DNA of 64,000 bases from JAWKWH01 sp963669285 (GCA_963669285.2 CAXXSI010000002.1:1-64000), one strand, 5' to 3'; shown: positions 18,045 through 27,582, counted from the stretch's first letter. Program-made: numbers and translations. The notes: generated by a model from the letters alone, not told the origin.

Positions 18045-19211
18045 ATGACCGCATGCATCGTCGGTTGGGCGCATTCGCCCTTTGGCAAACTGGAAGGCGA
18101 GACGGTTGAGAGCCTCATCGTCAAGGTCACCAACGAGGCGCTGGAGCACGCCGGAATCGGCGCCGCCGATGTCGATGAGATCGTCCTTGGTCACTTTAAT
18201 GCCGGCTTTTCGGCCCAGGATTTTACGGCGAGCCTGGTCTTGCAGGCCGACGACAAACTCCGCTTCAAACCGGCGACTAGGGTGGAAAACGCCTGTGCGA
18301 CGGGTTCGGCGGCGGTGCGCCAGGGTATTCGCTCGATCGATGCCAAGGCCTCGCGCGTCGTCCTGGTTGTCGGTGTCGAGCAGATGACGACGACACCTGG
18401 ACCTGAGATCGGAAAAAATCTTTTAAGAGCGTCCTACCTGCCTGAAGACGGGGATATTCCGGCTGGATTTGCCGGCGTCTTCGGACAGATTGCACAAGGC
18501 TATTTCCAGCGCCACGGTGACCAGTCGGACGCCCTGGCTGCGATTGCCGCCAAGAACCATAAGAACGGCGTCAACAACCCGTTTGCCCAGATGCGCAAGG
18601 ATCTCGGCTACGATTTCTGCCGTCAGGAAAGTGACAAGAATCCCTACGTCGCCGGCCCGCTCAAGCGGACGGATTGTTCGCTGGTTTCGGACGGCGCCGC
18701 AGCGCTGATACTCGCAGATACCGAAACGGCGCTCGGCATGCGCCGCGCTGTGGCGTTTCGCGCCAATCAGCACGTTCAGGATTTCCTGCCGATGTCGAAA
18801 CGCGACATACTGCTCTTCGAAGGCTGCGAGCAGGCATGGGAAAGGGCGCTCGCCCAGGCCGGAGTGCGCCTGGATGATTTGTCATTCGTCGAGACCCATG
18901 ATTGCTTCACCATCGCCGAATTGATCGAATACGAAGCGATGGGCCTGGCAAAGCGCGGTGAGGGTGCGAAAGTCGCGCTCGACGGTCATACCGCGATGGA
19001 CGGCCGGTTGCCGGTCAATCCATCCGGCGGCTTGAAGTCCAAGGGTCACCCGATCGGCGCCACCGGCGTGTCCATGCATGCGCTAACGGCCATGCAACTG
19101 ACCGGAGAGGCCGGCGGGATCCAGGTGCCGGACGCCAGGCTTGGCGGAATATTCAACATGGGGGGCGCCGCCGTGGCCAACTATGTGTCGATTTTGGAGC
19201 GGATCAAATAG
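18045..19211 (+). CDS. Thiolase family protein (acetyl-CoA acetyltransferase/SCP-x type)
   Basis: A 388-residue thiolase. The nucleophilic Cys lies in VENACATGSAAVRQG, the HDCF tetrapeptide (ETHDCFTIAE) replaces the usual NEAF and is typical of SCP-x-like and acyl-CoA acetyltransferase subgroups, and the closing GGLKSKGHPIGATG block carries the catalytic His. The second catalytic Cys of classical thiolases, expected in a final CxG motif, reads instead as FNMGGAAVA, so this may be a degradative thiolase of the SCP-x class or an enzyme with altered chemistry. It faces away from the bet operon and shares its upstream region. Confidence 0.82.
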   Translation: MTACIVGWAHSPFGKLEGETVESLIVKVTNEALEHAGIGAADVDEIVLGHFNAGFSAQDFTASLVLQADDKLRFKPATRVENACATGSAAVRQGIRSIDAKASRVVLVVGVEQMTTTPGPEIGKNLLRASYLPEDGDIPAGFAGVFGQIAQGYFQRHGDQSDALAAIAAKNHKNGVNNPFAQMRKDLGYDFCRQESDKNPYVAGPLKRTDCSLVSDGAAALILADTETALGMRRAVAFRANQHVQDFLPMSKRDILLFEGCEQAWERALAQAGVRLDDLSFVETHDCFTIAELIEYEAMGLAKRGEGAKVALDGHTAMDGRLPVNPSGGLKSKGHPIGATGVSMHALTAMQLTGEAGGIQVPDARLGGIFNMGGAAVANYVSILERIK

Positions 19212-19222
19212 CGCTGAACTGA

Positions 19223-19963
19223 TCAAAACAGATCAATGCGTCCGTAAGCCGGGACTTTGAGCGCAGGGCGGGCGAAGTCGAAACCGGCCACCAGGCCCAG
19301 CAGGTGGATTTCCAACCCGGATCGCAAACCCGCCGAAACCCCGATCAATCCGCCCAACGTGGCATGGAAGTCCGACCAGTCGTCGGCAACGTTCATCGAG
19401 GCAAATCCCGGTGCGAAATCGCGCCCAACCGCATTCGACGGCATTTGTGCGCCCAGTTCCGGAATTGCCCGCAGTACGTGGGCGACAAAACTATTGGAAT
19501 TGGGACCGGGCCAGATCGTGTAGTCGCCACGGCTTTTGTAGGGATACGCAGCGATCGCCGCCTCTGCCTTGCCGATGATCGCGGCGGCATCGTCCCCGCT
19601 GATCGAGGCAATGATCCTGGGTACATTCGAATACCAGCGACCGTCGGCCGGATAGGAATTCTTGCGCACCGGCAAGCCCCAGCCGACCTTGTCATAACGG
19701 TCATATCCGGCATCGGCGCTTCGCTTGATGACGATCCAGCAATGGACGGAAAACGCTCCCTTAAGGCCGCCGGTCCGTGCGGCCATCAGAAAGACTGCCG
19801 GACCCTCGACATCTGCCGGCGTCGGCAGCACGCCGCTGGCGCCCCAGTCGGCGGTGCGCCACGAAGACGGGCGATCAATGCTTGCCCACCACGCGGCCGT
19901 TCCGACAGCCGGCAGCAGGAACAGGGCGAAAATCGCAACAAACAGCACTTTGAAAATCTTCAC
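19223..19963 (-). CDS. DUF3750 family membrane-anchored protein
   Basis: A 246-residue protein with one N-terminal hydrophobic segment (LFVAIFALFLLPAVGTAAWW). The conserved block includes FSVHCWIVIKR, WPGPNSNSFVAHVLR with a possible catalytic-looking Asn/His set, and a C-terminal GLEIHLLGL. This is the DUF3750 family as I recognise it; no activity is known to me. It is transcribed toward the thiolase gene, with a gap of only 11 bases. Confidence 0.75.
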   Translation of the reverse strand: MKIFKVLFVAIFALFLLPAVGTAAWWASIDRPSSWRTADWGASGVLPTPADVEGPAVFLMAARTGGLKGAFSVHCWIVIKRSADAGYDRYDKVGWGLPVRKNSYPADGRWYSNVPRIIASISGDDAAAIIGKAEAAIAAYPYKSRGDYTIWPGPNSNSFVAHVLRAIPELGAQMPSNAVGRDFAPGFASMNVADDWSDFHATLGGLIGVSAGLRSGLEIHLLGLVAGFDFARPALKVPAYGRIDLF

Positions 19964-20051
19964 TGGGTCGTTATCCGGTAATCATCGTAGACAAGGTAAT
20001 GGCGCTCCAATTGGTGTTGCAACCTACCCGCCAGCAAATTTTGGTGATCGA

Positions 20052-21055
20052 ATGGCAAATCCGGGTTTTATGTGAGGTAACCCGGGGCAGGGCAGTTGAA
20101 AGCCGGCACCGCGGCGTCGTCGCCGTTGTCGACGCCGACGGCAGTGACGTCTTGTCGCTTGGCGATGGTGATGCCCCGATATTCCCGCGTTCGGCAGTCA
20201 AGGCGATCCAGGCATTGCCGCTGATCGAGAGCGGCGCTGCCGACGCTTACGGATTCGATGACCGTGAACTGGCGCTTGCCTGCGCCTCGCATGGCGGGGA
20301 GCCTGCCCACATCGACGGTGTGTCCTTCATGTTGGAGAGGGCCGGTCTGACCGGCGCTGCGCTGGAATGTGGATCGCACTGGCCGGGTGTGGAGGCGGCG
20401 GCGCGGGAAATGGCGGCAAATGGCGAGACACCGACGGCGCTTCACAACAATTGTTCCGGCAAGCATGCCGGCTTTCTTTGCGCCTGCGCGCATAAGGGTA
20501 TCGCGCACGAGGGTTACATCGGGCGCGAGCATCCGATCCAGCGCGAGATCATTGCCGCGTTTGGAGCAGGTGACGGGAGCGCCCCACTTACTTGAAACCT
20601 GTGCGATTGACGGCTGTTCGATTCCGACCCACGCGGTGCCGTTGAAAAACCTGGCGCTGGGTTTCGCGCGCATGGCGACCGGTTCGGGGCTGGAGCCTCA
20701 ACGGGCAAAGGCGGCCAGTCGCCTGCTCACCGCCTGTATGAACGAACCATTCTACGTTGACGGAACCGGTCAGCCCTGCCGCGAATTGCTCAAAGCGGGC
20801 CAGGGGCAGGTATTCGCCAAAAACGGTGCAGAGGGCGTCTATTGTGGCGCTATTCCGGCATTGGACCTGGGCATCGCCGTCAAGATCGATGATGGTGCAC
20901 TGCGGGCGGCAGCATCGGTGTTTGCAGCAATCGTCAGCAACCTTTTGGGGGGCGAGACCGAAATGGGATGCCGCTTCGCCGCGATCGCAAAGTCGCCACT
21001 ATTGAACCGCAACTCGATTGAGGTTGGTCAGATCAGGCCGGTCATTTCAGTTTGA
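20052..21055 (+). CDS. L-asparaginase II (frame broken by two 1-base insertions)
   Basis: Asparaginase of the PF06089 (AsnA, rhizobial thermolabile) family, which releases ammonia from asparagine. The ATG at 20052 begins MANP, then an extra G in the run 20063-20065 shifts the frame; without it the protein reads VLCEVTRGRAVESRHRG. A second extra T in 20560-20562 shifts it again; without it the reading is EIIAALEQVTGAPHLLE. The two corrections join all family motifs: FPRSAVKAIQALPL, LACASHGGEPAH, NNCSGKHAGF, TDGCSIP-like DGCSIPTHAVPL and GAEGVYCGAIP. The corrected length of about 334 residues is normal. Convergent with ybjQ, the 3' ends overlapping by 14 bases. Confidence 0.83.
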
Positions 21056-21359
21056 CCGCCGTTCCATAAGCGAGAATCTCGGCGCTGCCCTGCATGACCA
21101 TGGAAGTGGTGAAACGCATGCTGATGATGGCATCGGCATCTTGGGCGCGTGCAGCAGCAACCATTCTGTCGTAGGCCTGTTCGCGCGCCTCACTCATCAT
21201 CTTGGTGTACTCGCCGACCTCGCCGCCGACGAGGTTTCGCAAGGTCGCTATGATGTCGGTTCCGATGTGTTTGGCGCGGATCGTGTTACCGCGGACCACA
21301 CCGACGACCTCAACGATCTCGCGTCCTGCGATGGTTTCGGTGGTTGTGACCAGCATCAT
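21042..21359 (-). CDS. YbjQ family (UPF0145) protein
   Basis: A 105-residue protein starting at MMLVTTTETIAG; a longer upstream reading exists but lacks conservation. Conserved features are the GVVRGNTIRAKHIGTDI strand-turn, the MMSEAREQAYDRM helix and AQDADAIISMRF. The family forms pentameric barrels of unknown function, sometimes called heavy-metal-binding. It lies a single base downstream of a small membrane protein gene, likely the same transcript. Confidence 0.88.
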   Translation of the reverse strand: MMLVTTTETIAGREIVEVVGVVRGNTIRAKHIGTDIIATLRNLVGGEVGEYTKMMSEAREQAYDRMVAAARAQDADAIISMRFTTSMVMQGSAEILAYGTAVKLK

Positions 21360-21360
21360 G

Positions 21361-21570
21361 TCATTCCTTGATGTTCTTTTCGTAGTAATCGTCCTCCGCA
21401 TTGCCGAGCCGCTGCTGGATCACCCGGACGAGCAGGTAGAGGCCGACAAGCAACGGTATGGCGATGATCCAGGAATAGGGTGATGCGACGATCACGCCGG
21501 TGATCATGAGGATCAGCCACAGGCCCGCCAGGGTGGCGACGAGGGCCAATGCGATGGTGTCGAGTTTCAT
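21361..21570 (-). CDS. Small two-helix membrane protein
   Basis: A 69-residue protein with two predicted membrane segments (TIALALVATLAGLWLILMI and SYSW-like SPYSWIIAIPLLVGLYLLV) and a charged tail rich in Asp, Glu and Lys. Its stop abuts the ybjQ start, so the two are probably an operon. No domain recognised. Confidence 0.65.
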   Translation of the reverse strand: MKLDTIALALVATLAGLWLILMITGVIVASPYSWIIAIPLLVGLYLLVRVIQQRLGNAEDDYYEKNIKE

Positions 21571-21628
21571 CGGTTGTCTCCGCCAAGCTCGTGTACCCCA
21601 TCAATATGGGGGCTACGGGCGGCGAAAG

Positions 21629-23011
21629 CTACCCGACCAGGTTGCGTTCGACGCGAAGGTGGGGGAATTCGCCCGATCCAATTCGCGCCAGATCGCCGGT
21701 GACGCGCTTTTTCCAACGGTGCCCGAAAATCGCACCGTGGATCGTATCCTCGATCACGTTGTCGGAAATGACTGCCGAACCGGTTCCCTCAACCACCGAA
21801 ACGGCAATGCCTTCCCCCGCCTTGCGGATCACATTGCCGGTGGCGACCACGTTTCGCATGAATTCGCCCCAGCCGATGTGGATGCCGTAGAGCGGCGCGT
21901 TCTCGATCACGTTTCCGGTCACGGTGGTATCGGCCTCGACCGATATGCCGACACCGAAACCCGGCGCATCGGCGGGGTAGGGACCGTTCGTCGACAGGTT
22001 TCTGATCAGGTTGCCCGAGCAGACCCCGAGCCGGCCTTCATTGTTGAAATTGACGATGGAGATGCCGTTTGCCGCGCCGTCGACGATGTTCGAGCTGATC
22101 ACCGCGCCGTCGAAGGCGAACTCTGCGTAGATGGCCGTCTCGCCCGACCGCGAGCAGTTGTTACCCGAAATCTGGATATTGCTGGCCGAGTTGGCGCGGA
22201 TAGCGGAAAACGCGCAATCGGCAACGATATTGCCGGAAATCATCACATTGTTGGCGCGAAACACGTTGATTCCGTTGCCGAACTGCCCGGTGCCGCCGTT
22301 CTGCGCCGAAATTCGGTCGATGCGGTTATTGGCGATGATCGCGCCGTCGTCGGCGATCTGCCAGCGGTGCACCAGGATACCGCCATTGGCGCAATCGGTG
22401 ACGCGATTGCCGGTGATATGAAGGCGCCCTCCCTCGACTGAGTAGATGGCGGCTTCGGCCGCGCCACTGATCGTCGAGCGCTCGATCCGACCGCCGACAC
22501 GTTCCAGGGCGATGGCGTTCTTGCCGGCGCCGATGATCTCGCAATTGTCGATCGAGATCTTGCGGGCGCGGCGAATGTCGATCAGGCCCTGGGTGTAATC
22601 GGCCAGCCAGTGGTTGGCGCCGTCGATGGATATTCCGGAAATATCGAACAGGTCGAGATTTTCTCCCGCAAACAGATGGCCGTCACCGCCATAGATGATC
22701 CGCGTCGTGCCGGGCACGCCCGACAGGCGCACAGATTTCGGCAGCTTCAGGTTCGACACGACATAGTTGCCTGCCGGCAGGTGCACGGGAACGTCGTTCT
22801 CGGCAGCCTTCTGCAGCATCTTGTTGAATGTCTTGCTCTGGTTGTCGAAGGCATCGGGACGAATGCCGAACTCGACCGCGCTGATCGAACCGCGCAGCGA
22901 GTTGGTCGAGAAACCGGAGAGCGCACCCGCGCCAAATGCAGGTGCGCTCAATCCGGCCAGCCCCAGCCCCATCCCGAATTTGAGTAGATTCCGCCTGTCC
23001 ATGAACGGCAC
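21629..23011 (-). CDS. Tat-exported right-handed beta-helix protein (TIGR03808 type)
   Basis: A 460-residue protein with a twin-arginine leader (DRRNLLKFGMGLGLAGLSAPAFG) and then a long run of beta-helix coils marked by repeated ISGN, ITGN and IANN turns, as in pectate-lyase-like folds. The leader and size match the TIGR03808 family of twin-arginine-translocated repeat proteins found in rhizobia. Substrate unknown; such folds usually bind or cleave polysaccharides. It stands alone: the nearest co-directional genes are 59 bases downstream and 76 bases upstream. Confidence 0.82.
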   Translation of the reverse strand: MPFMDRRNLLKFGMGLGLAGLSAPAFGAGALSGFSTNSLRGSISAVEFGIRPDAFDNQSKTFNKMLQKAAENDVPVHLPAGNYVVSNLKLPKSVRLSGVPGTTRIIYGGDGHLFAGENLDLFDISGISIDGANHWLADYTQGLIDIRRARKISIDNCEIIGAGKNAIALERVGGRIERSTISGAAEAAIYSVEGGRLHITGNRVTDCANGGILVHRWQIADDGAIIANNRIDRISAQNGGTGQFGNGINVFRANNVMISGNIVADCAFSAIRANSASNIQISGNNCSRSGETAIYAEFAFDGAVISSNIVDGAANGISIVNFNNEGRLGVCSGNLIRNLSTNGPYPADAPGFGVGISVEADTTVTGNVIENAPLYGIHIGWGEFMRNVVATGNVIRKAGEGIAVSVVEGTGSAVISDNVIEDTIHGAIFGHRWKKRVTGDLARIGSGEFPHLRVERNLVG

Positions 23012-23086
23012 ACCGCTCCCTGTTGAACAGCGAATCCTGCATTTAGCGTGCCAGATTGGGTGTTTCAGTGCGGGATTCGGCGCCGA

Positions 23087-23476
23087 TCAGCCAATTGGCA
23101 CGGAAAAATCGCGGAAAAACATCGCCGCGCCGGCCTCATCGATGTCGCCGGCGGCAACGGAAAGGACAAACTCCACAATCTCGCCCTGTGTCGCTTCAAC
23201 GCGGTATCCATGAAGCCGCAGAAACGTGTAGGCAGCGACAAACGCCGTCCGCTTGTTGCCATCGGCGAACGGATGATTACGGGCGATACCATAGAGGTAG
23301 GCAGCAGCCAGTTCAAAGAGGTCCGGTTGTCCATACGCCGCCTTGTTGAGCGGCCGAGCCAAGGCGGCCTCCAAGGCGTTTTCATCCTTGATCCCGGCCA
23401 ATCCCCCATGTTCACGGAGCTGTTCTTCGTGAAAAATGTCAATGGCTTCCCGAGTTAGCCACGAAATTTCAGTCAC
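23087..23476 (-). CDS. Doc-type toxin (Fic/Doc family)
   Basis: About 129 residues. The Fic/Doc motif HPFADGNKR is intact, with the flanking YLYGIARN helix and the N-terminal LTREAIDIFHEEQL. Doc toxins phosphorylate elongation factor Tu using this inverted Fic site. The GTG at 23476 is chosen because it overlaps the antitoxin stop (GTGA), the usual coupling in such pairs; the open reading upstream of it is within the antitoxin gene. The C-terminal FFRDFSVPIG is complete. Confidence 0.87.
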   Translation of the reverse strand: MTEISWLTREAIDIFHEEQLREHGGLAGIKDENALEAALARPLNKAAYGQPDLFELAAAYLYGIARNHPFADGNKRTAFVAAYTFLRLHGYRVEATQGEIVEFVLSVAAGDIDEAGAAMFFRDFSVPIG

Positions 23477-23694
23477 TTGGCCAATTCGCGCAGCGCAACG
23501 CGATATTTGTCCATGCATTCGCGGGCCGCTTCCAATTGCCTTGAAAGGTCGGTTTCAGCGGGAATCAGGCGCACATTTCCGTCGTCTTCAACGACTTGCA
23601 CCTCATCACCAGCCTTGAGGCCGAGCTTGTTCAAAAGCTCCTTCGGAATGATAATGCCTTCCGAATTGCCGATCTTGCGAATGGTCGTGTTCAC
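23473..23694 (-). CDS. AbrB/MazE-type antitoxin
   Basis: A 73-residue protein with the swapped-hairpin AbrB DNA-binding fold (MNTTIRKIGNSEGIIIPKEL, GLKAGDEVQVVEDDGNVRL) and a charged C-terminal helix that should bind the toxin. It precedes the Doc-type toxin and overlaps it by 4 bases. The pair likely represses itself through the palindromes just upstream. Confidence 0.87.
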   Translation of the reverse strand: MNTTIRKIGNSEGIIIPKELLNKLGLKAGDEVQVVEDDGNVRLIPAETDLSRQLEAARECMDKYRVALRELAK

Positions 23695-23708
23695 GGTCTC
23701 AACTCCAA

Positions 23709-23765
23709 TGTTATAACTTGGCGTATAACATCAGATCGGGGCGATTGCAACAGAAGTTATAACTT
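23709..23765. promoter_or_regulatory. Repeated palindromic operator of the toxin-antitoxin pair
   Basis: TGTTATA at 23709-23715 and TATAACA at 23724-23730 form an inverted repeat with an 8-base spacer. A 12-bp perfect palindrome AAGTTATAACTT lies at 23754-23765. The element GTTATAACTTG occurs as a direct repeat at 23710 and 23756. This AT-rich symmetry immediately before the antitoxin start is what an autoregulating AbrB-type antitoxin would bind. Confidence 0.6.
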
Positions 23766-23770
23766 GTGGC

Positions 23771-25897
23771 CTAACCCCGCTCCAACAGCGCGTCCATCAG
23801 TTGGTCGGCAGCTTCTGGGATCACCGTTCCCGGCGGGAATATCGCATCCGCGCCCGCCTTGGTCACCGCCTCGAAATCCTGTGGCGGGATCACCCCACCG
23901 ATGGCGATCATCACGCCGTCTGCACCGCGCTTGACAAGCGCCTGCTTCAACTCGGGTACCATGGTCAAATGGCCGGCGGTCAGTGATGAGGCACCGACGA
24001 TCTGGACGTCGCTTTCCACGGCCAGCTTTGCGACTTCTTCGGGTGTCTGGAACATCGAGCCGATGGTCACGTCGAAACCGAGATCGGCAAAGGCGGTGGC
24101 GATGACCTTCTGGCCGCGGTCGTGGCCGTCCTGTCCCATCTTGGCCACCAGCATGCGCGGCGGGCCGCCATGGCTCTTGCGCCAGCTCTCGATCTTCTCG
24201 GCCACGCGACCGGCAGCCGGCATATCGCCGATTTCGCTGCCATAGACGCCCGAGATGGTGCGGATCTCGGCCACATGACGACCGAACACGCGTTCAAGCG
24301 CCATAGAGATTTCGCCGACCGTGGCACCGGCCCGCGCCGCGTTGATGGAAAACTCGAGCAGATTGCCATCGCCTTCAGCGGCTTTCGACAGGGCCTGCAA
24401 TGCGGTATCGACGGCTGAAACGTCGCGTGTTCCTTTCAACGATTGCAGTTTGGAAAGCTGGCGCGCGCGGACCTCCGCATTGTCGACCTTCAGCACATCG
24501 ACCTCGATGTCCTCGGTCGGTCGGTAGGCATTGACACCGATCACCGGCTGATCACCGGAATCAATGCGAGCCTGGGTTCGTGCAGCCGCTTCCTCAATGC
24601 GCAGTTTCGGGATGCCCTTTTCGATGGCCGCAGCCATGCCGCCGAGACTTTCGACTTCCTCGATATGGGTCATCGCGCGCGCGGCGAGGTCATGTGTCAG
24701 CCGTTCGACATAGGCCGAACCGCCCCACGGATCGATAATGCGCGTGGTTCCCGATTCCAGTTGAAGAATGATCTGGGTGTTGCGTGCAATGCGCGCGGAG
24801 TGATCAGTCGGCAGCGCCAGCGCCTCATCGAACGAATTGGTGTGCAGTGACTGGGTGTGGCCCTGCGTCGCCGCCATCGCCTCGATCATGGTGCGCATGA
24901 TGTTGTTGTAGGGATCCTGCGCCGTCAGCGACCAACCCGACGTTTGGCAATGGGTTCTCAGCGATAGTGACCGCGGGTCTGTCGGTGCGAATTCCTTTTT
25001 CATCAGCGCCGCCCATAAAAGGCGTGCTGCGCGCATCTTGGCCACTTCCATGAAAAAATTCATGCCGATCGCCCAGAAGAAGGAAAGCCGCGGCGCGAAC
25101 TTGTCGATGTCCATTCCGGCCGCCACGCCAGCGCGCGCATATTCGATGCCATCGGCAATCGTGTAAGCCAGTTCCAGATCGGCCGAAGCGCCAGCCTCCT
25201 GCATGTGGTAGCCGGATATCGATATCGAGTTGAACTTCGGCATATTAGCGGAAGTGTATGAAAAGATGTCGGAAACGATCCGCATGGAAGGCTTGGGCGG
25301 ATAGATGTAGGTGTTCCGCACCATGAACTCTTTCAGGATGTCGTTTTGTATCGTGCCGGCGAGTTTCTCCTGGCTGACACCCTGTTCTTCCGCCGCCACG
25401 ACATACAGCGCAAGGATCGGCAGAACCGCACCATTCATGGTCATCGATACGGTCATTTCATCAAGCGGAATGCCGTCGAACAGCTGCCTCATGTCGAGGA
25501 TCGAATCGATCGCCACACCCGCCATGCCGACATCACCCGATACTCTTGGGTGGTCGCTGTCGTAACCGCGATGGGTGGCCAGGTCGAAGGCTACCGATAA
25601 TCCCTTTTGCCCGGCGGCCAGGTTGCGTCGGTAAAATGAATTCGATTCCTCAGCGGTCGAGAAACCGGCATACTGGCGGATGGTCCACGGCCGCTGCACA
25701 TACATGGTCGGGTAGGGGCCGCGAATGAACGGTGCTGAACCCGGCCAGGTATCGAGGAAGTTCAGATCTTCCAGATCGCTGCCGTCATAGCTCTGCCGAA
25801 CTGCAATCCCCTCTGGCGTGTTCCAGATGGCGTCGTTCGATGACGCATTGTCCGCATTGGCTGAAGGCCAATCAACTTTGGCAAAATCCGGAATCAT
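23771..25897 (-). CDS. mutB: Methylmalonyl-CoA mutase, catalytic (large) subunit
   Basis: A 708-residue adenosylcobalamin-dependent mutase that interconverts (R)-methylmalonyl-CoA and succinyl-CoA, closing propionate metabolism. The N-terminal TIM barrel has the signature RAFDLATH-like SVAFDLATHRGYDSDHPRV and the substrate loop TVSMTMNGAVLPILA. The C-terminal B12 domain has DGHDRGQKV (the lower-ligand His within DxHxxG), the GSMFQTPEE helix and the GGVIPPQD turn. Its ATG overlaps the mutA stop by 4 bases. Intact. Confidence 0.96.
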   Translation of the reverse strand: MIPDFAKVDWPSANADNASSNDAIWNTPEGIAVRQSYDGSDLEDLNFLDTWPGSAPFIRGPYPTMYVQRPWTIRQYAGFSTAEESNSFYRRNLAAGQKGLSVAFDLATHRGYDSDHPRVSGDVGMAGVAIDSILDMRQLFDGIPLDEMTVSMTMNGAVLPILALYVVAAEEQGVSQEKLAGTIQNDILKEFMVRNTYIYPPKPSMRIVSDIFSYTSANMPKFNSISISGYHMQEAGASADLELAYTIADGIEYARAGVAAGMDIDKFAPRLSFFWAIGMNFFMEVAKMRAARLLWAALMKKEFAPTDPRSLSLRTHCQTSGWSLTAQDPYNNIMRTMIEAMAATQGHTQSLHTNSFDEALALPTDHSARIARNTQIILQLESGTTRIIDPWGGSAYVERLTHDLAARAMTHIEEVESLGGMAAAIEKGIPKLRIEEAAARTQARIDSGDQPVIGVNAYRPTEDIEVDVLKVDNAEVRARQLSKLQSLKGTRDVSAVDTALQALSKAAEGDGNLLEFSINAARAGATVGEISMALERVFGRHVAEIRTISGVYGSEIGDMPAAGRVAEKIESWRKSHGGPPRMLVAKMGQDGHDRGQKVIATAFADLGFDVTIGSMFQTPEEVAKLAVESDVQIVGASSLTAGHLTMVPELKQALVKRGADGVMIAIGGVIPPQDFEAVTKAGADAIFPPGTVIPEAADQLMDALLERG

Positions 25898-27330
25898 GAT
25901 TGCTCTCCGCTCAAGCCGTCCAGTGACTTGGGCTCAAGTTTTTCGCAATGGACCGCACCTTCTGTCGGCGTGGGTCGTTTCTCTGCCTTTAGCACTGTGG
26001 TTTTGCGTTCCTTCTCGGCTGGATATCGGTTCGTTCCAACAATGGGGATTTCATCAGCCTGCAGCCTCGCGTTTCGCGCATCGGCGCTGGCAAGCACGCT
26101 CGACTGGAGCGCTCCTGACGCCAGCACGGCAAATAGTCCGCCTTCGGCCTCGATCGTCTTGAATTCGGCCCAGGCTTTTTCGCACAATGCGTCGGTCAAC
26201 GCTTCCATCCCGCCCGATCCGGCAGCGGGATCCGATACGAATCCCAGGTGGCTTTCATCAGCCAGGATCAATTGGGTGTTTCGGGCAATGCGCCGGGCGA
26301 AGGGATCGGCCAAGCCGTGGGCAGCCGTGTGCGGAATGATGGAAATTGAATCGGCGCCGCCGACGGCCGCCGAGAATGCCGAAATCGTCGATCTCAGGAT
26401 ATTCGTTTCGGGATCCTTGTATGTGATCATTCGGTATGACGTTTCGGCGTGGATCGTGGCCGGTGCCGGTTCGATCGAACAAGCTTCCTGGACACGCGAC
26501 CAAAGCCGCCTGAGTGCCCTGATCTTGGCGATCGACATGAACTGATCCTGATCCACACTAAGCGAAAACCCGATATGAGGTGCTGAATAGACCAACGGCT
26601 GGCGGGCCTGTTCGAACATGCGAAGATGTGAAACCGCACTGGCGAGCATCGCGCCGAGCTCCTGGGCGGCAGTCGCGCCGGCATTGTGGTAGACCCTTCC
26701 GTCGGCCTCCAGCAGCACGCCGGGCAATCCCAGTGCAAAAAAATGCGCCAGTGACTGCGGCATCGACGCCTGCAGTGCTTCTATCGACATGTTCAGCCGT
26801 CCGGTTCCGGCGAAGATCGCCGCCGGATCGAGTCCGAGCGAAAACTTCAATCTTGCCGGATCGATGCGACGGAGTCCGTAAAGCTCGATAATCCAGTCAA
26901 TCGATGCGCGACTTGATGGATGCGAATCGATCCGCACGTAGAGCTTGTCCAGTTCGACACCGTCGAGAACGCCGTGAAGCGCCTCGCGGTCAGCCGGAAT
27001 GCCATAACCATAGGCATTCGGTGCGCCCTCGAACACCAGCGCCAATCCCGTTGATCCGTTGGCCGTGTCCTCAAGCGCCTGTTTGTTGGCGCGTTTCGCA
27101 TCGGGATCATCAATCCGTTGCACAATGTGCCATGGCGCGGTCGAATCACGACGGCCGACAGGATTTGCATCAACCCGCTGATAGATCGGGTCGACGGCTA
27201 TTCCCTCATCGGTTTTACTGACCAATACATCACCAAATTCTGCGCCTTTCAGCGCTTTTTCGGCCATGATTCGCCATCCCGATTCATCCACATCGGGAAA
27301 TTGGGTGTTGTTAATAGCGCTGAAAGCCAT
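25894..27330 (-). CDS. mutA: Methylmalonyl-CoA mutase, small subunit
   Basis: About 478 residues, similar in fold to MutB but lacking the catalytic residues; it shows TEPSMAFSAINN at the start, VEGA-like LVFEGAPNAYGYG, and SAVGGADSISIIPHT with LILADESHLGFVSDPAAGSGG. It stops shortly after IVGTNRY without a full B12-binding domain. The frame is open far upstream, but the ATG at 27330 is the only start with a plausible site (GGAACCGAG) and family-like N-terminus. The first gene of mutAB, divergent from the HerA-like ATPase across about 250 bases. Confidence 0.9.
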   Translation of the reverse strand: MAFSAINNTQFPDVDESGWRIMAEKALKGAEFGDVLVSKTDEGIAVDPIYQRVDANPVGRRDSTAPWHIVQRIDDPDAKRANKQALEDTANGSTGLALVFEGAPNAYGYGIPADREALHGVLDGVELDKLYVRIDSHPSSRASIDWIIELYGLRRIDPARLKFSLGLDPAAIFAGTGRLNMSIEALQASMPQSLAHFFALGLPGVLLEADGRVYHNAGATAAQELGAMLASAVSHLRMFEQARQPLVYSAPHIGFSLSVDQDQFMSIAKIRALRRLWSRVQEACSIEPAPATIHAETSYRMITYKDPETNILRSTISAFSAAVGGADSISIIPHTAAHGLADPFARRIARNTQLILADESHLGFVSDPAAGSGGMEALTDALCEKAWAEFKTIEAEGGLFAVLASGALQSSVLASADARNARLQADEIPIVGTNRYPAEKERKTTVLKAEKRPTPTEGAVHCEKLEPKSLDGLSGEQS

Positions 27331-27582
27331 ACTCGGTTCCGTCTCAACGATCTTGAAAATCGCGGCGACATTACGTTGTGTGATCGAATGCTGCAATGCA
27401 ACGAAGGCCCAAGAAATCGGCTTTGATTGTATCGCCGGGTCCGCTTGCAGTGATGATTGCGTTTGTGGTGCAAATGCAAACGGCGCACCATCCCAGCCAT
27501 TGAGACCGCGCCCCAGTCTGACTATAGGAAAAGGGTACAGGCGCTGGCACGCGCCGTAAAACGCGCGAACGGAGAGGGCAGC
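27331..27582. other. Intergenic region between divergent mutA and the ATPase gene
   Basis: About 250 bases that must hold both promoters. I see the ribosome binding site GGAGAGGG before 27583 but no clear -35/-10 boxes or operator symmetry by eye. Confidence 0.4.
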
